Positions 54,207 through 64,000 of a DNA stretch of 64,000 bases are shown here, piece by piece; position 1 is the stretch's first letter, and the number at the start of each line of letters is the position of its first letter. A model generated the notes under the pieces. The model was given only the letters and a program-made list of their open reading frames with translations. It did not search any database and was not told the origin of the DNA. This DNA comes from Anoplopoma fimbria (lineage: Eukaryota; Chordata; Actinopteri; Perciformes; Anoplopomatidae): the NCBI RefSeq assembly GCF_027596085.1, contig NC_072450.1, positions 674,813 through 738,812 of the forward strand, read 5' to 3'. The position numbers were made by a program, and so were the translations under genes.

Positions 54207-56332
54207 AGCAGGTCTTTATGTTTAAAAGAGTTTGCTGGAGCTCCTGAGGATGGATGAAGAAGACAATGTGTCATTAGTTCATACAGTCCGTGTTTATTGA
54301 TTTGGATCATCAGATCTGTCTCAGACTCAAACACAAATCAAAATAAAGTCATTCAGGTAGATCTGACCAATATGAAGATGATAACCTGCTAATTTGTGTC
54401 TCGTTTCCATCAGGTCAACATTGTGACAGAATACCAGAGCAAAGGAAGCCTTCAATACAAAACGGATAGTTTTGTAGTAAAGTTGACTGATTCTAGTGCA
54501 TGTATATCTTTAGATCAGATCATCATTCTGTGTTTGGAGTCAACATTTTAATGTGTCCAATACTTTGGTTTACGACCAAATACCTGCAGAACTAAAGACA
54601 CTCAGTCAGCCTCCACTGCTCTGTGTTGAGCTTGATGACTGCAGCAAAATATAAAGAAACCTGGAATCTGGAATCCAGCAGATTAACACTTCTGTTGACA
54701 TCATTCATTTGGGGCTTTGGGTAAACTGAGATCATTGCTGCATTTTACAATTAAAGAATTACTGTTGTTCTTGGCTGAGCTTTTCATATTACATGATGTT
54801 GTTCTGATGTTTACATGAAAATAATAAAAACTGTTAATAAACAGCTTCCGGTGTCATTTAACATTTTATTCATAAAGAAGCCTTCACGTTTGTTAAAATA
54901 TAACCAAACATGGATCACAGTCTGTTTGTGGTAATGTGGATTAATTAAACCTGCTCTCTGATCAGATGCTTGATGCTCGTGCAAAAACGTCCATATGTAC
55001 AAATACACGTTTAAAGTCCTAATTTCTGACGGTTTATGGAAAAGGAAGCAGTTTGTTATCTCTAAAATGAACAAAACATTGAGTCGCACTGTGGACGACT
55101 GAACCTCAGTGAACAGAAGACTCATTCATCAGAACTGAAGTTTAAATAATGTCACTGACTGGGACACAGTCTCAGATAAATACTGAATGTAATGGGAATT
55201 TAACAGGCAACATTTTCATCACAGAAATAATCAGACATGAAGATTTCAAACACATTAGTGACTGACGATTAAACTAAAAAAAAACTCCTTAAACAATTAT
55301 TCATAAAAACTGTTAATCTATATTTTGAACATGATTGTGTTTGTTCATGCTGTGGATCAGCAGTTTTGATAGCTGAGTGTTCCCATTAATATTAAAATAT
55401 ATAAACAAGTTATTATAAAGTAGATAACTGATTGACCAATCTGTCATTGTTCCCATTGGTCTGTGAGTGTTTCCATCCCTGAAATAGTCAAAACACAAAT
55501 GAAAAAAATGTCTGAGAAATCTTTATTATTATATACAATAGAAATGAATGAGGGCACACTTTCACTTACATATAAAATAAATCCTGAGGCGACAGAAAAT
55601 ACTTTTATACCAACACTTATGTATAATATAAATGATTTAATTTCGTTGTTGATATGCTTGTTATTAAATGTGTAAATGTTTGTGTACAAGAATTCCATTA
55701 AATGTAGTTTAACAGTACAGTCAATGTCCAGAATGTACGAATGCACTCTCAAAATAAAATTGTTGTGGAACTCGCACACAGGTTTGAATATAACAAATAA
55801 TAAAATGCATCAAACATATTACAAATAAAGTCAAACGTTTGCTAAACCCCTCTGTTTCTGTATGGACAGAGATTAATTATAGCATAAATGATGATGATGA
55901 TGCGCAGCTATAGTTTTCGCATCATCATCATCATTTATGCTATAATTAATCTCTGTAGAGAGCAGCTATAGTTTTCCTTTTCTAAAAGGGGATAAAACTG
56001 ATTTATTTCAATGAGGTTATTTTGGGGGTCAAATGTTCTGTCACAGAACTGAAAACATGGCTGATGTTTATTTCTAAAATCCAGACTCTTCACTTATTGT
56101 TAGTGTTGTTTAATGTTCTTCACTTATCACTTAGTGTTCTACAGTTCAGGCTGTCCATAGATAGAGTCAGCAGCCAATCACATGCTGTCCTTTTGTCATG
56201 TGACCCACATCCTGCAGAAACAAAACTCCTCCATCAGCGACTGATCGCTGTTCAAACAAAGTCCTCCCTCTTGTTTCAACTGCAGGAAATCACCGTGGTC
56301 TCGTTGTGTATCTGATCACGTCCCTCAGTCCG
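54207..56332. other. Intergenic, no gene recognised
   Basis: AT-rich unique sequence between the NLR pseudogene and galr1 exon 3. It contains the 39-bp foldback at 55866-55956. The 3' UTR of galr1 should occupy part of the right side. Confidence 0.5.
55866..55956. repeat. Perfect foldback, 39-bp arms, 13-nt spacer
   Basis: Left arm 55866-55904 (acagagattaattatagcat...) and exact reverse complement 55918-55956. The spacer plus one base (cagctatagttttc) is repeated directly at 55963-55976. Confidence 0.96.
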
Positions 56333-59300
56333 TCATATGTTGGTGGTTGAGTGCGTGGTGGAGAAGTTCTCCATGCGTAAACGAACCACCTTGCCCTTGG
56401 GCGGCGGCTGGTACAGGAAGCAGCAGGTGAACACCTGGCGGCAGGAATTGCGGAAGTTCTCAGACAGTAAAGCGTAGAGGACAGGGTTGACGCAGGAGTT
56501 TCCATAAGAAAGGCAGTGGGAAACGATACGAAAGGCAAAGGTGGCCTCATTCAGGGGGAAGGTGCCAAACTCCACCCACATGGCGATGATGTGATGGGGC
56601 ATCCAGCAGATGGTGAAGGCGGTGACGAGCAGGAAGACAGTCTGAGCCGTCTGCAGGAGAAACAGAGAAGAAACATCAGTCTGGATCTGGAACTGCAGGG
56701 TGGGTTCTCTCCAAACACAGATACTGTACAGATACTCCTTAAATATACAGTACAGATACTCCTTAAATATACAGTACAGATACTCCCCAAACACTGACCT
56801 CCCCTAGGACAGTCAGGACACTCCCGTAAAAACTCTGGACCCGACGGCACCCTTTATTTGTACAATCTGTGACCAGATTTATATTTATCTGTTTTAAAAA
56901 GAGACTCTTCTCCTACACAAACAGCTGCGACTTCAGGCTTCAAACTTCCACAACAAATGTTTCAAAGCACTCAAAAGCTCTCAAATCCCCCAAATGCTCC
57001 GTTTACGTCACTTTACAGAAATGTTATAAAAAGACCTCCTCTGTCACGGCCGGTGAAAACAGGCAGCAAGAGAAAGTATTTATATTTGAACTGGTACGAA
57101 GAGGAAATCAGAGATATGAAGCCAGATTACAGGTAACACAACAGATTACAGAGACTAGGGGTACATCCCAAGTCTCTTATTTGTCATTTCCTCGCTCCTC
57201 GCTTGAACTGGAAGTCGTTCTGCGCCGCCATATTGACGGCCGTCCCAAAGCTCTGAGGAGCGAGGAGCGAGGAGCGAGGAGGGATCTCTGAGGAGCCATG
57301 AGCAAGGATGCACGAGAGCAGCCTTCCAGGAAGTCGTGCAGCATAAAAAGCCGACGTGGTCCACTGACTCCGCCTCCAATTGACAGCTGGCATATTTGAA
57401 AGAGATGGAGGAGAAACTACACAAGTGTAAGTGCCCGTTATTTGATGTAATTGTATGCTTATGTTAATAAAAGTAACTGTGTTGGCAGGTGGAGGAGGCT
57501 ATTGTTTGTGTGTGGATGTAGTGGGAGGCTATTCTGGGCTCTCTCCCTGACATCTCCCCGGGTTAAGGCAAAATGACCTACTTGGTCAGGTTTAGAACAA
57601 TATCATGCTTTGAATTGAAACAAGACAATTCTGGCAGAAAGCCCTTAAAGGACACTTCTCCAGTGACGCTGTCAGCAGCTCCAGCTGTGATCAGCGGCCG
57701 CCGTCAGAAACAGACGTCGCTTCAAGTGGCGCTTCAGAGGAAAAGAGATTTCAGTTCTCTTAAAAACACATTTCCTCGTTTCCTCTCTCCTCGCATGTTT
57801 TCCTTGAAAGCCAAGTGAGGGAAATGGGGTTACAGTTTAGAGACTTGGGATGTACACTAGGAAACAGACAAGAACCTCACGAGGAGCGGAGGAGGTAAAA
57901 CTCCAGCTCCACCTGTAGAACAACAAAGAACATTCAAATAGGTATGGAGCAGATCAAGATCTGAAAAAGAAATGTGTTTTCACCTTGAAAGGACCAATCC
58001 TTCCAAGTGTTATATATACTATATATATAATCAAGTTTTTTAATCTGAATTTGAACCAGAGAGAGAGGAGGCGCTGAAGGTCGGGTAACTGCAGGGCTGA
58101 TGCAATTACCCTGCAGTTACCCGACCCGATGAACATGGGAACAGGTGTGACGGAGGGAGGGGACATCAGGTGACCCGGACCTGAAAGAGACTCTGAGGGC
58201 ATCTAGTGGACGGTTTGCGGACGGCAGGTAAGAGGACAGAGTCAAACGAGCAAAACAACCAACCTGCTAGAAAAGTCTTCATCGGGACATGTCCTCTCTC
58301 AAAACTCCTCCTCACTCTACCACAGCCATCAAAGATGGAGTCAGCCTCACTGACCAACAGCAGTTCTATTCACCCAAAGTCTCACAAACAAAGACAAAGT
58401 CTATATATCACTGGAACTTGGGGTTGTGAGGGTTACTTTAAAATGTATTGGGGTTTTTAAAAAGCAGTATGGTATCAGAAACATAATCCAAGTATCACAA
58501 TATTAAAGTAACGTGATTAGATTACTTCCACCCGTGTCTGGCTGTGAACATAATGAAGGTTATGCACATTTCAATTTGGGCTAACAACTTTGTTAAATAT
58601 TCACACACGTTTTCACAGCTGGAAGGCTCAATAAATGAAAGTATGAAAGCATTGCAATATTTATATATTTCCAGTATTATGAACTGGGTATCTGTGGTGA
58701 CATTCCATAAAGAATGCTCTATTACAGGGTTTCTCCATTGAATACAGACAAAAAAATGGAACTATGCACATGATTCTGACAAAAAGCGTGTTCATAGGGA
58801 AATACCAAAAGACTCCAGACTGCTAACATCTGAGCACAATTAGTCTTTACTGGAATATAAATGATTAATCCACCAAAAGTGAAATCTTAAGGATTGCCCC
58901 TTTAAGCCTCAGTTACACTCTCAACCTGGTAAATCGATGCTTCATGTCCTAAAGCTGCATTCTCTCTGCTGTCCACCAGGGGGCGACTCCTCTGGTTGTA
59001 TAGAAGTCTATGAGAAAATGACTCTACTTCTCTCTTGATTTATTCCCTCAGTAAACATTGTAAACATGAGTTTATGGTCTCAATCTCTAGTTTCAAGTCT
59101 TCTTCAATACAGCATGATGTTCATTTAGTAAATGATGCTCCATTTAGAGTCAAACAGACCATAAAGCAGGGGATGCTTCTGTTGATATTCTCTTGTGTGA
59201 GACGTTTGCTGTCGTGTGTGCGTATTCAAGAATGGTAGTATATTATATAACTTTTTTTAATACCCTTATGACTCCACATGTCTCATTATTAAGTCTCACG

Positions 59301-60125
59301 CCTGTGTTCAGAGTGTTTCTGTAATCACTGCACCTTGGTCTCACCTTCTCCACTGAGTTTTATGAGACTCAATAAAGAACCATAAAACCCTTCAGAGGAT
59401 TTACCGTCAGGAGACTCTACTGAAGGAAAACTCATTTACAGGTTATGAAAAACATTTCCTCATCATGTTGACACAAACATAATCCATAACCGAGCTGATG
59501 AAAACACTATTAATGAATACAGTATTAAGGCCCGTCTGCTGTGGACGTTACTCCCTCTTCTGACTCTGAGGGAATGTCCTCTATTCTTAGCCTCCTGTCT
59601 AAATATTTACCCAGCAGCCTTTGCTCCTGCTCCACTGACCCGAGGAGACGTCTGCACGCTGTCAACCAGGGCGGCCTCTAACGCTCAACCTGAGGCCCAT
59701 CAGGACCTCTAGGTCCATGGTACTACCATACCACCAATAGCACTACGAATCAGAGGACTTAGGGAGCCAGTCCATAGTACAAAGATACCACCAATAGTAC
59801 TACGATTAAGAATAGAAAAGGGCCGTCCATGGTACTACGTTACCACCAATAGTACTACGATTTAAAGTGCAAAAGGGACATCCATAGTACCACGATTCAG
59901 AGACCAGAGAAGCCGCCATACTACTACGATACCACCAATAGTACTAGGATTCAGAGTACAGAGGAGCCGTCCATAGTACTACACAAGCCTTGGATCTACA
60001 CCCATGGTTCAGGTGCTACATTTGATGGACAGAAGAAGAAGAGTTGATGGACTTCCTGTTAATCTGACAGTCAATACAAAAAACAAAAAAACAGCAATAA
60101 AAGTTTTCATCATCATCTGTGCAGA

Positions 60126-60177
<52 letters not shown>

Positions 60178-61260
60178 GAAACCTCATCAAGGCTGAGTGA
60201 GAGCTGCGAGCTGATTGGCTGTGGTGGATGTGGGTGTTTCCTCTGATCAGCAGCTGTTTGATCAGAAACGTGATCATTCAGAAAACCCTCAGACCAGACC
60301 AGCCTCTGGTTTAAACCAGGTTAAAGGAGATTAAACCAGGTTAGAGACGATCAAACCAGGTTAGAGACGTTTAAACCAGGTCAAACCAGGTTAATATACA
60401 TGTTAGATTAGTTTAAACAGGTTGAAATGAGGTTAAACCAGGTTAAAGCAGGTTAAAGCAGGTTTAATGAGATGAAAGCAGGTAAGCACATAGTTTAGCC
60501 TTCAGGGCTTTCTGCCATAAATCTTCTTATTTTTAAGAAATGATTGTGTTTCGGGTAGAAATGAACGCTTTGTGTCAGAAAGCCCTGAAGGTTAACGTGT
60601 TTCTATGGTAACCGTGTGAGGAAGAGGCAGCTGCTGCTCATCAGTCTGATTCTCCTCTGACAGGATCACACTTCATCTTCATCTTCATCACCATCAATGT
60701 AAGAAACTGCACTGCAACAAACAGCAGCAGAGAGGAGGAAGAGGAAGATAAGGATGAGGAAGAAGAAGAGGAAGAGGAAGAGGAGGAGGAAGATGAAGAT
60801 GATGAGGAGAAGGAGGATGAGCAGGAAGAGGAAGATGAAGTTGGTGAGGAAGAGCAGAAGGAGGAGGAAGATGGGGATGAGCAGGAGGAGGAAGAGGAAG
60901 ATGAGGATGAGGAAGAAGAAGAGGAAGAGCAGGAGGAGGAGGAAGATGAGGATGAGCAGGAGGAGGAAGAGGAAGAGGAGGAGGAGGAAGAAGATGAGGA
61001 TGAGCAGGAGGGGGAGGAGGAAGAGGAAGATGAGGAGGATGAGCAGGAGGAAGAGGAAGATGAGGAGGATGAGCAGGAGGAGGAGGTGGAGGAGGAGGAG
61101 GAGGAGAGGAAGATGAGGAGGATGAGCAGGAGGAGGAGGAGGAGGAGGAGGAGGAGGAGGAGGAGGAGAAAAGGATGATGAGGAGGAAGTTAATCACCTT
61201 TCTTTTGGAGCGCTCAGACTTCCTGGACATGTTCAACTTTTTATGAAGATGAAACAAAAC
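56333..61260 (-). CDS. galr1: Galanin receptor type 1, exons 2 and 3 (partial gene; exon 1 outside window)
   Basis: Exon 2 is 61260-61198 (63 nt, VLFHLHKKLNMSRKSERSKR K), the third intracellular loop. Exon 3 is 56650-56333 (105 aa plus TGA): TAQTVFLLVTAFTICWMPHH (TM6, CWxP), EFGTFPLNEATFAFRI (loop 3), LSYGNSCVNPVLYALLSENF (TM7, NPxxY form NPVLY) and a Cys-containing tail. Both phases are 0. Human GALR1 has three exons with the same 63-nt-type middle exon (HLHKKLKNMSKKSEASKKK, then TAQT). Family knowledge: Gi-coupled receptor for galanin in the plasma membrane. Exon 1 with TM1-5 was not found up to 64000, so it lies beyond the right edge. Which teleost paralogue it is cannot be decided. Confidence 0.9.
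57155..57860. mobile_element. Non-autonomous DNA transposon (~700 bp) with TIRs and CTAG duplication
   Basis: Left end gggtacatcccaagtctct (57159-57177), right end agagacttgggatgtaca (57839-57856): 17 bp match exactly as inverted repeats. CTAG flanks both sides (57155-57158, 57857-57860), a likely target duplication. Inside is gaggagc repeated near 57255-57280. No transposase is seen. It lies in the galr1 intron. Confidence 0.75.
58079..58126. repeat. Perfect foldback, 18-bp arms, 12-nt spacer
   Basis: ggtcgggtaactgcaggg (58079-58096) and exact reverse complement (58109-58126) around ctgatgcaatta. Confidence 0.95.
58950..59178 (+). repeat. CTCF-core dispersed repeat, copy E
   Basis: Same orientation as D. 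The core is on the plus strand at 58973-58987. It lies in the intron between galr1 exons 2 and 3. Confidence 0.9.
59690..59990. repeat. Imperfect tandem repeat tagtactacgataccaccaa
   Basis: About six diverged units of 40-60 bp, sharing catagtactacgat and accaccaatagtact, in the galr1 intron. Confidence 0.8.
60124..60176. repeat. (ATG)n microsatellite
   Basis: About 17 ATG units. Confidence 0.95.
60300..60485. repeat. ggttaaaccag tandem repeat
   Basis: About a dozen variant units ttaaaccaggttagagacg / ggttaaagca. Confidence 0.85.
60499..60591. repeat. Short inverted-repeat element (16-bp arms)
   Basis: ccttcagggctttctg (60499-60514) and exact reverse complement (60576-60591) around 61 bp. 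TTAG/TTAA-like flanks suggest a tiny MITE, but a chance or structural origin is possible. Confidence 0.55.
60725..61172. repeat. (GGA/GAA/GAT)n purine tract next to galr1 exon 2
   Basis: About 445 bp, mostly purines (gaggaggaagatgag, gatgagcaggag units). It ends 26 bp from exon 2 on its donor side. It yields artefactual Pro/Ser or Lys/Arg frames. Confidence 0.95.
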
Positions 61261-61309
61261 CTGAAAAAAACAAAAAATCAACATTGTGAATAACTGACGA
61301 TAACAGAAA

Positions 61310-61845
61310 GAAACAGAATATGACTGATAATAACTGACAATAACTGATAATAACTGATAACTGAAACTGAAATAACTGACAACAATAACTAACTGACAAT
61401 AACTGACAATGATAATAAATAACTGACAACAACTGATAATAACAATAACTGACAATAACTGACAATAACTGACAATAACTGACAATAACTGACAATAACT
61501 GACAATAACTGATAATAACTGACAATAACTGACAATAACTGACAATAAACTAACTGACAATAACTGATAATAACTGACAATAACTGACAACAACTGAAAT
61601 AACTGACAAACTGAACTGACAACAACTGACAATAACTGACAATAACTGACAACTCTGGGAAAATACTGATGAATCTGAAAATAACAATGCAAAGTAACTG
61701 ACAATAACATATATAAATATATAAATATATAAATCATAATAACTGACAACTAACTGATAATAACTGACAATAACTGACAATAACTGACAATAACTGATAA
61801 TAACTGACAATAACTGACAATAACTGACAACCATTATCATTACTA
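61310..61845. repeat. gacaataact decamer array
   Basis: More than 35 units of gacaataact / gataataact on the acceptor side of galr1 exon 2. Confidence 0.95.
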
Positions 61846-62870
61846 GTCACATTACTATTATATTACCTGACATAACTGATAATAACTGACAACCTGAACT
61901 GACATCCCACTGCTACAATTATTAACTGATAACTGACAATAACTATAATTCTACTGAAATAATTGCACTGACTTATTATTATTATTACTGAGGATTACTG
62001 ACCTGATAATTAAGCATTGACAGCTGATTAACTGACAATAACTTCAACAACTGACGACAGCTGAGGATCGTCCTGTCACAGTCTGTTAGGAACCAGTGAC
62101 CTGACCTGTGCTTCCATTGTTTGGTCACCATGTCAACTCTGGGAGAAATACATGCAATGAATTTGAAAATAACAATGCAAAGTTTTGGGGAAATAAAGAC
62201 TAAATATATAAATATATAAATATATAAATATAAATCATTCATGCAATCAAACTACTACCACTATCATTATTAGTCACATTACTATTATTATTGCCTGTAC
62301 TATTACGCTTATTGACTTGCTTTTACCCTGGAGTCTTTGTGCTTTTATGAGCTCGGTCTTTACGCAGGCTTCTATAAATCGTGGCTGTACCTGGACCGTG
62401 GTCGGTGCATCCTTTATGCATAGGTCTTTATGGCCCTGCTGACACCGACTGCTACCACCATTATTATTAGGTTTTATGAGCTAGTCACATTACTATTACT
62501 ATTACCTGTACCATTAAGCATTTTAGCTTTACACCGGGTTCCACCCTGAAGCCCTTTTATGCTTTCTTTATGAGCACCAGGTCTTTATGCAGGTTTCCAT
62601 GAATCGTTATGGTACCTGGACCGGTCTTTAGTCGTGCCTCCTGCTGTCTTTATGAGCACCAGGTCTTTATGAGCACCAGGTCTTTACTGGTCTTTACTTC
62701 CATTATTATTATTAGTCACATTACTATCCCTATTTTCATGGCTATAATTCTACTGTAATAATTGCTGCTGTTATTATAAGTAGTCTTATTATATGAATCA
62801 TTTATGTCATATACATTGAATTTGTGATTCTGGGCTATACAAAATAAACTGAATTGAATTGAAAATGAGT
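61846..62870. other. galr1 intron 1 part, AT-rich
   Basis: Contains a second copy of caactctggga...aaataacaatgcaaagt (62137-62182, compare 61652-61696) followed by (TATAAA)n, and scattered ggtctttatgagc phrases that foreshadow the array to the right. No exon 1 was found. Confidence 0.6.
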
Positions 62871-62899
62871 GTTTTATTGTGAAATCCTTCAGCGGTTTC

Positions 62900-64000
62900 T
62901 CGGTCTTTATGAGCACCAGGTCTTTATGAGCACCAGGTCCGCACCAGGTCTTTTATGAGCACAGGTCTTTATGAGCATTTTATGAGCACAGGTCTTTATG
63001 AGCAGGTCTTTATGAGCACCAGGTCTTTATGAGCATCAGGTCTTTATGAGCATCAGGTCTTTATGAGCACTTTATGAGCAGGTCTTTATGAGCACCAGGT
63101 CTTTATGAGCACAGGTCTTTATGAGCACAGGTCTTTATGAGCACCAGGTCTTTATGAGCACAGGTCTTTATGAGGTCTTTATGAGGTCTTTATGAGCAGG
63201 TCTTTATGAGCAGGTCTTTATGAGCATGAGCAGGTCTTTATGAGCATGAGCAGGTCTTTATGAGCAGGTCTTTATGAGCACCAGGTCTTTATGAGCACCA
63301 GGTCTTTATGAGCACCAGGTCTTTATGAGCAGGTCTTTATGAGCACAGGTCTTTATGAGCACCAGGTCTTTATGAGCACCAGGTCTTTATGAGCACCAGG
63401 TCTTTATGAGCAGGTCTTTATGAGCAGGTCTTTATGAGCATCAGGTCTTTATGAGCATCATCAGGTCTTTATGAGCACCAGGTCTTTACGGTCTTTATGA
63501 CAGGTCTTTATGAGCAGGTCTTTATGAGCAGGTCTTTATCTTTATGAGCACCAGGTCTTTATGAGCACCAGGTCTTTATGAGCAGGTCTTTATGAGCACC
63601 AGGTCTTTATGAGCACCAGGTCTTTATGAGCACCAGGTCTTTATGAGCACCAGGTCTTTATGAGCACAGGTCTTTATGAGCACCAGGTCTTTATGAGGTC
63701 ATGAGCACCAGGTCTTTATGAGCACCAGGTCTTTATGAGCAGGTCTTTATGAGCAGGTCTTTATGAGCATCAGGTCTTTATGAGCAGGTCTTTATGAGCA
63801 GGTCTTTATGAGCAGGTCTTTATGAGCACCGGGTCTTTATGAGCATGAGCACCAGGTCTTTATGAGCATCTTTATGAGCAGGTCTTTATGAGCAGGTCTT
63901 TATGAGCACCAGGTCTTTATGAGCACCAGGTCTTTATGAGCAGGTCTTTATGAGCAGGTCTTTATGAGCACCAGGTCTTTATGAGCACCAGGTCTTTATG
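62900..64000. repeat. 17-bp minisatellite running off the window
   Basis: Unit aggtctttatgagcacc, with shorter variants lacking cc or acc and occasional cat. More than 60 units. Still continuing at 64000, so the true length is unknown. Confidence 0.97.

Noticed and set aside
55444..55779. 111-aa minus-strand frame with hydrophobic parts
   Set aside because: AT-rich composition, no family resemblance, no splice partner.
60499..60591. Inverted repeat considered as a microRNA hairpin
   Set aside because: Only 16 paired bases with a 61-nt loop and no known seed; more like a tiny transposon remnant.
60694..61749. 351-aa minus-strand frame
   Set aside because: Repeat-coded Ser/Pro and QLLSVIVSY runs; only the 63-nt galr1 exon 2 inside it is real.

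Overview
The window is vertebrate nuclear DNA, most likely from a ray-finned (percomorph-type) fish. Four lines of evidence support this: intron-rich genes with GT-AG splice sites, a teleost-expanded FISNA-NACHT-LRR-B30.2 immune gene, fish-type retroelement tails, and very dense (CA)n, (CAT)n, (GGA)n and minisatellite arrays. Most long open frames are read-through of such repeats and are not genes.

Layout, left to right. Positions 1168-4196 (+) hold a complete three-exon tubulin polymerization-promoting protein gene (tppp3-like, 178 aa). Positions 34463-7490 (-) hold a melastatin channel gene, trpm1. I assembled it as 28 coding exons with consistent phases (4791 nt, 1596 aa). It runs from an MDGRGRRG... 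start through the four TRPM homology regions, six membrane segments, pore, TRP box, coiled coil and the TRPM1-type C-terminal tail. Intron 6 carries a mir-204/211 hairpin on the same strand, as in mammals. Positions 35-39 kb hold LINE and DNA-transposon relics. Positions 48264-39426 (-) hold a ten-exon NLR gene (N-terminal Gly-Pro repeats, FISNA-NACHT, two LRR exons, PRY-SPRY/B30.2). Positions 52730-54206 (+) hold a second, head-to-head NLR copy that is a broken mosaic pseudogene, next to a LINE reverse-transcriptase relic. Positions 61260-56333 (-) hold exons 2 and 3 of a galanin receptor type 1 gene; exon 1 should lie beyond the right edge. The last 1.1 kb is a 17-bp minisatellite that runs off the window.

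Three points stand out. First, a ~235-bp dispersed repeat occurs five times, and every copy carries an intact CTCF-type core (CCACCAGGGGGCGAC). The motif is on the minus strand in the three copies left of the trpm1 start and on the plus strand in the two copies right of it. Second, at least six perfect foldback inverted repeats with 1-13 nt spacers are scattered from 24 to 58 kb. In one, comparison with sister repeat copies shows the foldback is a derived addition, the signature of template switching (or of an assembly artefact). Third, the NLR pseudogene is built from shuffled pieces of one NLR gene, with an LRR-intron fragment inserted inside its NACHT exon.

The genes do not form an operon-like unit. 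trpm1 and the intronic miRNA share a transcript and, from mammalian knowledge, a pigment/retinal expression programme. The NLR pair belongs to innate immunity, galr1 to neuropeptide signalling and tppp3 to microtubules.
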